Source: CAADGY01 sp900696665 (lineage in GTDB: Bacteria > Acidobacteriota > Terriglobia > Bryobacterales > Bryobacteraceae). From it: a DNA stretch of 13,359 nucleotides. Made by a program: the position numbers and the translations under genes. Under the pieces are notes generated by a model. The model did not search any database, had not been told where the DNA came from, and saw nothing but the letters and a program-made list of their open reading frames with translations. How positions within the stretch are numbered: position 1 is the first letter of the stretch; the number at the start of each line of letters is the position of its first letter. This document shows, piece by piece, positions 1-6,786 of this stretch. The stretch is taken from positions 1-13,359 of the forward strand of contig JAPSFM010000129.1 of the NCBI GenBank assembly GCA_035063885.1, given 5' to 3'.

Positions 1-115
1 GGGTGTTTTTCAGCACGGCGAGGGCGCGGATTCCGCCGGCCGGCCCGCCAAAACTCGCCGAAAACCACGCGGAAGAGAGCTTCAGCCGTCCATCAGTCCG
101 AATTTCAGCAGCCTG

Positions 116-3100
116 CTAGAGATCCGGCATGTAATACGAAAGCAGGTATGCCGTGAGCTGTTCCCCTCGGGTCGAGAGCAGTTTTATGTCCCTCTCCTTC
201 ATCGCCGAGAAATTTGTGGGGTAGTTTGCAACTTCCGCGCGAGGGACCAAGTCCGGAGGACCGTACGGCAAGGCCTTGTCGTTTTGGCCCAGGTAAGGCA
301 AGATGAATCCCTTCAGCTGCTGAGATGCGACCTGTTGATGGAGTCGATGCATGGCCGCATCCTGGACTTTCTTGAAGATGACCTCCATGCTGCGCGAGAC
401 CCTGGAGTACATCCCGTATGGGATGTGCTCGTTGTCGAGAGGCCCTTGGCCGGCGTTGCAGCAAATGATGTATTCAGGGCGAAACACGTGTTCACTGAAG
501 CGCTCGTCTCGTCCAGGCTCCATGCAAGAGATGCCTAGGTTGTCAAATACCCCACCGTCAGTGATGATAGTCCGTTGCTTGCCCTTTCGGCTGAAGACCG
601 CCTCTTCATCGAAAGCCGGTAAGAACACAGGATATGCTGCTGAAGCAGCCACCGCGTGCGCCAACTTTGTGTCGTGTTCGGAGACTCCCAGTGAGGAGCA
701 TGCAGTGCGGCCGCTCTGATATCGGAAAGCGTTGCCCGTTCTCAGCTCGCAGGCATTGAACACGACCGGAACATTGTTTCTGGTCGGAGCGGATAAGAGC
801 AGGCCGCCAAACACTCCGTCGAGAGCCTGCTCGAGCGCGTGTGTCCTACTTCGCCACCTCCTCAAGGGAGGCTGCCGCGACACCATACGCGCGCCGGCTG
901 CCGCAATACCGGAGAGCGCAGAGGTTAGGAGGCTCTCGACTCCAATGCCTCCGAACCCGAGGGCATTCAGAGCCCGTTTAGCGAGGCCATGTCTTAACAG
1001 TTCCAAGACTGCAGCCTCGAACTGGTCAAACCCAAGACCAGAATACATGTAGAGCGCGGCGATGACACTGCCACCAGACACAGCAGAGACGACCTGTAAT
1101 TGGTCGAGTACGCCCCTGTCATGTAGCGCCCGAAGACAACCTAGATGAAAAGCAATTGCTCTGGATCCGCCCCCCGAGAGAGCCAAACCAACTCGCGGCT
1201 TTCTCTCCCCGGCCTTGCCTAACGTCGTGAGCCTGCCACCGATGGTCGCCTCATAGCTTGCCCGCATGAAGTCGGATCTTGCGAACACGTAAGCTCCCAG
1301 CTTGGTCGTCGTCTCAGTAAGTCCTGCAATCAGGAGTAGTGTCTTGCTCGCCGACATCGAGCTCTCGGTCAGAATCTGGACAACTCCGGCCAGATCGCGT
1401 GGGCTCGGGAGTGGGCGGCACAGCGGATGGGTATGCCAGGTGCCCAGGCACTGGAGGGCGTTCCGGAACTGCTTCTTTCTGCGTTCATAGCCCGGGGCAG
1501 CGCCTTCAACACCGCACACGAATTCCAGCGCAGAACGCCGGCTGTCCGGTGGAGGTGGTGTTGCTTCGGCTACCCACATTATCTTTAGCGCATCATCGCG
1601 CTTGCCATACAACAGCCCTCCGGTTTCTACTTCGGGACCGAACTCGCGGGAACTCTTATTGATCGCCGAATGCATGTCCAACCATGCAGCGCGGGAAAGA
1701 CGGACCTCAAACCCTTTGTGTGAATCCCAACATACATGATCGGAGCTCCACGAAAACCGTAAGTGTGCGGACGCACTCGCCTCGGGAGGTGATCCCGTCG
1801 GCTGCGTAAAGAGGAAGCTGGCTCCGTCGCAAGTCGCTCGCTGCAACTCTTGCGCTGCGAGGTTGATCAACGCGCCAGAGAGCGTGGCCGCGTCAGCGCC
1901 CGATCCCACAAACGTCGGGTCGGAGCAGCCCGGCTCGGGTTGAAAATGCTCGGTGCGGTCTTCGAGGGGATAGAACTCATTCGCATAGGCAACCAACCAT
2001 GGCCGTTTGCATACCTCGAGCTTGGTACGCAGGTATAAATCGGCAGGGCCACCCGTGAAGCTGGAGTGCGCCACGGTTGCTATGCCGTGCTGGGCCAACC
2101 TAGAGATGATCATTGAAACGATTGGGGGAGGCGGCTCGGATGCTCGCCTCAGCAGTTCAATGCGCGCCTGTACGCCAGCCGATGCCGTGCAATCAATGAC
2201 TACCTCGCAACCCTCACTCCATTCCGGCCCGATTGGGGTTGCTGTCAGGTTTTCGTTCTTAGGCTGCACGTCTAGATCGGGTCGAAGCGACTTGAGCTTC
2301 TCAGCCAGGGCAACGACCTTCGAGATGCCGATGTCGCCGTCGGCGTATGGCTGTCTGACAAGAACACCAGGCTTGACCGTCGCCCAGTCTTTCAGGACTA
2401 GGCGCCTGACCCCCGATTGAGCCAAGTACACCGCGACATTGCTCCCCAGCGCTCCGCAGCCCAAGAGAAGAACCTGCCGGTCACGGAACCAAGACATCGG
2501 ACTCGTTGAATCGCGTCTCACGGCGATCTCGGGTCTTGCCTCCATTACGTGACACCAATGGACCTTGGCGGCCTTCGCCCACTCGATTACCCGCTGGTAT
2601 GCTTCTTCAGACAATTCCTTTACGAGATCGTTCTGCGTAAAGTCCTTGAGAAGAGATAGGCTCAGATCCGTTGCCTGCGCCGGCTCGATGTACCAGACGG
2701 CAAGATGCTGTTTCACATCGCCGCCTTTTGTCCCCCGCATGGGCGTCCCAAGGACTGCAAACAGGGGAGTGCCGTCATCATTCATCAGCGCGGCGTATTG
2801 GAGTTGGTAAACGAAGCCGCGGAGATCGATTCCACGATCCATAAGCTGGACCAGGAGCTCACCTACCGTTGATGGAAACTCCCACGGCATCCAAGTCGAC
2901 AGGAGCAAAGCGGGTGCAAGCACATTTCCGTCTTGCTTCTCGATGGTATGGTCCCAATCGACCAAATCCGCACGATGCGCAAGGATTCGAAGCTGAGCGT
3001 ATCCAGCCCACGCGAGTCCATCCACCGACGGTGCATCCTTGCGAACGACTACCGGTGTTTTGGCGATGCCATCGGAATATGCGACGGGTGGGTGGAGCGG

Positions 3101-3514
3101 TTCGCCTTCGGCTTCTAGTTGGTTTACGGCTGCCCGGCGAAGCCAGAGGTGCAGGCGTTCCACGAATCCGAAAGCCCCGTCCTCAATGTTCCACTCCGTT
3201 TGCGGCGCTTGATACAGGCATAGGTGGCGCGACCACTGCACATGCGGCGCGCCCGCGAATCGAGTGTGGCCAACTGATACCTCTGGCTTCTGAAATGGGA
3301 ACTGGGGCGGAACTGAGATCCAAAACCGCTCCCGTTCACGCAACCTAAGCCCTCCGGGGGCGTGCTCGATGTCACCGCAATGCAGGGAGATCTCTACGAA
3401 CAAGTTGGGCTTGCCCGCTGAGGGAGCGATGAGGTCCTCAATGTCAAGCACATACCCATCTCGAACCGCAATCTCTTTCAGTTGCTCGAGGGCGAGGTCC
3501 TGGCCTTCCGTCAT
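116..3514 (-). CDS. E2-like / E1 (ThiF)-like / JAB isopeptidase / patatin phospholipase fusion protein
   Basis: A 1132-residue protein with four recognisable catalytic modules. Residues ~1-140 are a prokaryotic E2-like domain: a proline-rich PPQFPF segment at 69-74, then HLCLY with the likely catalytic Cys99. Residues ~150-340 are unrecognised. Residues ~341-590 are an E1/ThiF adenylation domain: GCGALGS at 352-358, Asp376, Arg387, Lys399, VIDCTAS at 439-445, and a candidate thioester Cys530 in EPGCSDPTF. Residues ~600-755 are a JAB/JAMM metalloprotease with Glu630 (ETGG), HTHP at 694-697, Ser704 and Asp707. Residues ~773-1132 are a patatin-like phospholipase: oxyanion loop SGGGSR at 780-785, nucleophile Ser813 in AVSGGS, and Asp986 in TDGG. 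The start overlaps the upstream metallo-hydrolase stop as ATGA, implying translational coupling. The E1/E2/JAB set resembles CBASS Cap2/Cap3 and related bacterial ubiquitin-like systems, and the patatin part resembles CapV-type effectors; one chain holding all four is unusual. No signal peptide is seen. Domain calls are strong; the biological role is inferred. Confidence 0.93.
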   Translation of the reverse strand: MTEGQDLALEQLKEIAVRDGYVLDIEDLIAPSAGKPNLFVEISLHCGDIEHAPGGLRLRERERFWISVPPQFPFQKPEVSVGHTRFAGAPHVQWSRHLCLYQAPQTEWNIEDGAFGFVERLHLWLRRAAVNQLEAEGEPLHPPVAYSDGIAKTPVVVRKDAPSVDGLAWAGYAQLRILAHRADLVDWDHTIEKQDGNVLAPALLLSTWMPWEFPSTVGELLVQLMDRGIDLRGFVYQLQYAALMNDDGTPLFAVLGTPMRGTKGGDVKQHLAVWYIEPAQATDLSLSLLKDFTQNDLVKELSEEAYQRVIEWAKAAKVHWCHVMEARPEIAVRRDSTSPMSWFRDRQVLLLGCGALGSNVAVYLAQSGVRRLVLKDWATVKPGVLVRQPYADGDIGISKVVALAEKLKSLRPDLDVQPKNENLTATPIGPEWSEGCEVVIDCTASAGVQARIELLRRASEPPPPIVSMIISRLAQHGIATVAHSSFTGGPADLYLRTKLEVCKRPWLVAYANEFYPLEDRTEHFQPEPGCSDPTFVGSGADAATLSGALINLAAQELQRATCDGASFLFTQPTGSPPEASASAHLRFSWSSDHVCWDSHKGFEVRLSRAAWLDMHSAINKSSREFGPEVETGGLLYGKRDDALKIMWVAEATPPPPDSRRSALEFVCGVEGAAPGYERRKKQFRNALQCLGTWHTHPLCRPLPSPRDLAGVVQILTESSMSASKTLLLIAGLTETTTKLGAYVFARSDFMRASYEATIGGRLTTLGKAGERKPRVGLALSGGGSRAIAFHLGCLRALHDRGVLDQLQVVSAVSGGSVIAALYMYSGLGFDQFEAAVLELLRHGLAKRALNALGFGGIGVESLLTSALSGIAAAGARMVSRQPPLRRWRSRTHALEQALDGVFGGLLLSAPTRNNVPVVFNACELRTGNAFRYQSGRTACSSLGVSEHDTKLAHAVAASAAYPVFLPAFDEEAVFSRKGKQRTIITDGGVFDNLGISCMEPGRDERFSEHVFRPEYIICCNAGQGPLDNEHIPYGMYSRVSRSMEVIFKKVQDAAMHRLHQQVASQQLKGFILPYLGQNDKALPYGPPDLVPRAEVANYPTNFSAMKERDIKLLSTRGEQLTAYLLSYYMPDL

Positions 3515-4710
3515 TCGTCGCCCCAGAGCATTGATTGCCCCCCATTCCCAAATCCCACTTGCGATTTGGGAGGTGCGCCACCACCACGGGCCTGGGCAAC
3601 TGCCGCTGTGAGCCGTGCATTTGCCTCAGCCCTCTCTGTCGAGGCGGATTGCCGAAGAGTGAAGCCGTCGGCCGAGATACAGAAGCAAATCGGATCAGGC
3701 GATGACGTGTTGGGGTGTTCGTGCGTGCAAAGGAAATGGCCGGCATCAACAATCTCCTCGTAGCGCTTTCTCGCTTTGAGGTGCGGCGGGTTCTTGCCGG
3801 CGGCGTCGCTGAAATCTGATTCGGAACTCACGACTAAGTAGGAAGGCTCCAGAGCCGCCGATTCGAAATCAGCCAGAATATCCTGCTTGAGGACTTCGTC
3901 CCTTTCAGGATCGTCTTGCCAGTACATTGCACTTTTGGAACCGTGGTGAGGTGCGAGAAGCACATTCCAGCTCAGGTACTGCGGCCTCTGCTTCTCCTTG
4001 GTCTTGTCGAAAATCCTTTTGATTGCGGGATAACAGAGATCTCCGAGAAACAGTGCTTTGCCAACCTGGTTGCCGGACGACAAAACAATCTGGAATGCGA
4101 GGCTGGACTCATTTCTATCTCCATCGCAGTCGTCCTTGAAGGGAGCATGAATGAATGCTTCGAAGACTCCGGTATGGTCGACGCCATCGAGGCTCGTGAT
4201 CGACGATCCAGGGAACGACCGCCAGTAATCGGGAAAATTCTTGTACTCGGGCTCTTCAAATATATCTGCGTGACCGATTACTCGCACCCGATCTCCAGAT
4301 GGAACTACGCCATGATTGTCGATCGTCTCCTTCCTCCGCCGGTTAACCTCCGCAACAAACTTCTGGGCGTCTTCACAGAGGTCCTTCTTGTATTCCATGA
4401 ATACACGCGGAGAATGCCAGATCTCGCCGATAGTGACCTTGGACAGAAGCTCTTCAAAGCCTTGAATGTGGTCCTTGTCGGGATGTGTGAGTATGAATGT
4501 CGAGAGATAGGGCCTGTTGTCACGAGTCGGAAGGAGGCGGACCAATTCGTCGACGATTGACGAATGGCAATCGCCCTCATCGTCGCAGCATTCCAACTCC
4601 CTCAAATCAACCTGCACGACAACGTTCTTAGCGTCCACCACCACCGTTGTGCTATCGCCAGTTCCAATGGGCCAATACACAAAGCCCACTTCTGGTAACG
4701 AAAATGACAT
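3511..4710 (-). CDS. ComEC-type metallo-beta-lactamase-fold hydrolase
   Basis: A 399-residue protein with the hallmarks of the metallo-beta-lactamase fold, in the ComEC/Rec2 C-terminal style. It has an N-terminal GTGDS turn at 16-20, a strand ending in Asp35, the metal site THPDKDH at 75-81 (an HxDxDH form), LFLGD with Asp224, and APHHGS at 253-258. The family includes nucleases and phosphodiesterases, so a nucleic acid or nucleotide substrate is plausible but not shown. From about residue 360 the chain becomes Ala/Gly-rich and probably disordered, with GGG at 377-379 and GFGNGG at 386-391 near the end. The ATG is preceded by a perfect AGGAGG with 8-nt spacing. The gene begins 21 nt after brxL and overlaps the E2-E1-JAB-patatin gene by 4 nt, so it is probably that protein's dedicated partner. 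MBL-fold proteins have been noted beside bacterial E1/E2/JAB genes in comparative genomics. There is no signal peptide or membrane segment. Confidence 0.9.
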   Translation of the reverse strand: MSFSLPEVGFVYWPIGTGDSTTVVVDAKNVVVQVDLRELECCDDEGDCHSSIVDELVRLLPTRDNRPYLSTFILTHPDKDHIQGFEELLSKVTIGEIWHSPRVFMEYKKDLCEDAQKFVAEVNRRRKETIDNHGVVPSGDRVRVIGHADIFEEPEYKNFPDYWRSFPGSSITSLDGVDHTGVFEAFIHAPFKDDCDGDRNESSLAFQIVLSSGNQVGKALFLGDLCYPAIKRIFDKTKEKQRPQYLSWNVLLAPHHGSKSAMYWQDDPERDEVLKQDILADFESAALEPSYLVVSSESDFSDAAGKNPPHLKARKRYEEIVDAGHFLCTHEHPNTSSPDPICFCISADGFTLRQSASTERAEANARLTAAVAQARGGGAPPKSQVGFGNGGQSMLWGDE

Positions 4711-4718
4711 GTTGCATT

Positions 4719-4724
4719 CCTCCT
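4719..4724 (-). promoter_or_regulatory. Strong Shine-Dalgarno site for the metallo-hydrolase gene
   Basis: On the minus strand this reads AGGAGG, a perfect anti-16S match, 8 nt before the ATG at 4710. It lies in the 21-nt space after the brxL stop. It supports the chosen start and suggests efficient independent initiation for the first gene of the added module. The gap is too short for a terminator, so the mRNA probably continues from brxL. Confidence 0.85.
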
Positions 4725-4731
4725 AGTGCAT

Positions 4732-6786
4732 CTACTCCACCAACGCCTTGAACACGGCGTCCGCGGCATCCTTGTAGAACTCAATGCTGATGCGGGTCCA
4801 GAGGTCGTCTGGCAGGTCGTTGAGTTGCCGGCGGGCGGCGACGGGCATCAGCAGGGTCTGAGCTTGCTTGTCGATCGCGAGCTCGGCGATCTGGATCGCG
4901 TTTGGGATCATGTCGATCGAGCCGCCGAGGTTCAGCGCGCCAACCACAATCGTTCCGCCGCGGGTGTTCTTTCCCAGGAGCGAGCCGCACAGCGCCACAA
5001 GCACCGGCAAGCCTAGGCCGGCGCCGGCCTTGTCGGCGTCCATGGCGCGCATCTGGATGGAGAACTCATGCTCGCGCGGGTCGCGATCGCCCACAAGCTC
5101 CTTCGCCCGCGTGTAGAGGTTCTGTTCGCCGATCCGGACGCTTTCCTTGAACGATGCCGGCGGCGGCTGGTTCAGGATCTTCACACCGCCACCCGGCCCC
5201 GACGTCACTTCCAGTCGGTACAAGCCTGCGCCGGCCTCCGGCGATCCCATGCTCACCGCCCAGACCTGCCCTGGCGGCAACGGGTCGCTCTCGATGGCCT
5301 CGTCGCTGTGCAATTCGGGTGTCGATACGAATTGCTCCACCCCTTCCGCGCCGAGCGTGTAGGAAAAGTGCGTGTTCCGAAACTCGCTCTTGAAGACCCG
5401 CTTCTGCTGCTCCTTCACCCTACGGCGCGCCTCGAGCGCAACACGCACGATCCACTCCAGGTCCTCGTCGGACACTCCCATCTCTGGGTTTGGAAAAAGG
5501 AGTTTGATCAGTCCGCTGACCGACTTGTTCACCGCTTCGATATCGCGACCGCTGAGGGCGCCACCGAGATAGACCCGGCCCTGCATGACATTCACGCGGC
5601 TGCCAGCACGGAGCTTGTTCCAGCACTCGCTCAGGAAGTCGCTCACCAAGCCGAAATGGTCGGTCAAGTGATCGCTCGCTTTGAGCTTCGGGAAATCCCA
5701 CCCCGGTGCGAAAGCGTGGAGCCGATCCATGAATGCCGTGTCGTTCCGCATCTCCGGCGGCATCGGGCTCAGCAGGTGGCCGATCCGCTGCTGCTGTTCC
5801 ACGTCCACATCGAAGTTGCCCACCATGACCAGGCTTCCGTCCGCACGGATGTTCTCCTTGCCTCGGCTGAATTGGCCAGATGCCATGTAGCCCTTCATGA
5901 TGTTGACGCCGTCCTTTTGGTCGAACGAGATCCCGGAGACCTCATCGAAGCAGACGACGTCGTACTGGCAGACAAGGCCCCGTTGGCCGTTCGCGTTGTT
6001 GACGAACATCTTCGCGACCGTCGCTTTGCCGCCGGAGATCAGGTGGGAGTAGGGAGAGATCTGCTGGAACAGGTGGCTTTTGCCAGTTCCTCGTGGTCCC
6101 AACTCCACGAGATTGTAGTTCCGCTCCACGAACGGAATCATCCGCAGCAAAGCGACGCGCTTGGCACGCTCGTCCAGATTGGCCGGCTCCAGGCCGATTG
6201 ACCGAAGCAGGAGCTCGATCCACTCCTGAGTCGTGAACTTCGATCGCCCGCGAGACAGGACGTCCACCGCGTCCGACTTTGACATCTGTATCGGGCGCAG
6301 GGAATCGATGGCGAACGGACGGCCACCATTCTCCTGCGCCACGATCGCGTCGTAGGAAAGCGTCACCTCCGCATAGAACCCATCGGTGAGCATCCGCTCG
6401 TTCTCGCGGACCAAGTCATCGGCGATGCGAACCTCGCGGAGCGCAAGGCTGGGGAGTTCGGCGACGTAGCAGTCATTCCGTGTGTCGAGCCGCGCCCGCA
6501 CGATGTCGATCAGCTTGACGGAACCCTGTTCTTTCGCCCGCGCCTTGAAAAGCTCTTCCTCACCCGTGCGCACCGTCCGATCGCGAAGCTGTTTCTCGAC
6601 GATCGCCAGCCCTTCCTGGATCTCCTGTTCATCCACGCTGGCGCAGTATCGCCCGAGAAGGAACTCCACCACGTAGGTCGGCACCGGGTATTGGCGCGAG
6701 TACTTCCGAACAAGATCCTTCCGGACCAGGTAACCATCGAAGGCCGTTGCGGCCAGTTTGTCCAAGTTGTCCATGGTCACATTCAT
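4732..6786 (-). CDS. brxL: BREX AAA+ Lon-like protein BrxL
   Basis: With an ATG start at 6786 the product is 684 residues. BrxL is a core type 1 BREX protein needed to block phage DNA replication; family members form DNA-binding AAA+ rings. Visible here are Walker A GPRGTGKS at 230-237, Walker B VVCFDEV at 277-283, an arginine- and lysine-rich stretch near 453-466, and a C-terminal Lon-like domain at about 570-684 ending in the typical LMP...RRQLNDLPDD pattern. Aligned by eye with Lon, the catalytic Ser and Lys positions are not conserved: DADKAGAGLG at 582-591, and no Lys in GGSIDMIPNA at 621-630. The frame also allows a GTG at 6804, but the ATG at 6786 overlaps the pglZ stop as ATGA and has AGGAGA 7 nt upstream, so it is preferred. 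It is the last canonical BREX gene; the extra module follows 21 nt later. Confidence 0.95.
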   Translation of the reverse strand: MNVTMDNLDKLAATAFDGYLVRKDLVRKYSRQYPVPTYVVEFLLGRYCASVDEQEIQEGLAIVEKQLRDRTVRTGEEELFKARAKEQGSVKLIDIVRARLDTRNDCYVAELPSLALREVRIADDLVRENERMLTDGFYAEVTLSYDAIVAQENGGRPFAIDSLRPIQMSKSDAVDVLSRGRSKFTTQEWIELLLRSIGLEPANLDERAKRVALLRMIPFVERNYNLVELGPRGTGKSHLFQQISPYSHLISGGKATVAKMFVNNANGQRGLVCQYDVVCFDEVSGISFDQKDGVNIMKGYMASGQFSRGKENIRADGSLVMVGNFDVDVEQQQRIGHLLSPMPPEMRNDTAFMDRLHAFAPGWDFPKLKASDHLTDHFGLVSDFLSECWNKLRAGSRVNVMQGRVYLGGALSGRDIEAVNKSVSGLIKLLFPNPEMGVSDEDLEWIVRVALEARRRVKEQQKRVFKSEFRNTHFSYTLGAEGVEQFVSTPELHSDEAIESDPLPPGQVWAVSMGSPEAGAGLYRLEVTSGPGGGVKILNQPPPASFKESVRIGEQNLYTRAKELVGDRDPREHEFSIQMRAMDADKAGAGLGLPVLVALCGSLLGKNTRGGTIVVGALNLGGSIDMIPNAIQIAELAIDKQAQTLLMPVAARRQLNDLPDDLWTRISIEFYKDAADAVFKALVE

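Noticed and set aside
1..115. A 38-codon stop-free run on the minus strand, in frame with and directly after the TAG of the fusion gene, reaching the window edge
   Set aside because: It has no plausible start codon with a ribosome binding site, and such short open runs are common in GC-rich DNA. I saw no terminator either: the GGCCGGCC-rich palindrome around 35-45 is not followed by a T-run on the minus strand. Sequence further left would be needed.
116..4710. Calling the left module a complete CBASS type II system
   Set aside because: No CD-NTase is present in the window, and the E2-E1, JAB and patatin parts are fused rather than separate. A cyclase beyond the left edge cannot be excluded, so the resemblance is noted only as homology.
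4711..4731. Terminator or promoter between brxL and the metallo-hydrolase gene
   Set aside because: Only 21 nt are available, and they hold the Shine-Dalgarno site; there is no hairpin with a T-run and no -35/-10 pair.
5068..6201. 377-codon open frame on the plus strand
   Set aside because: Entirely antisense to brxL, with low-complexity Arg/His/Asp-rich composition typical of an antisense shadow.
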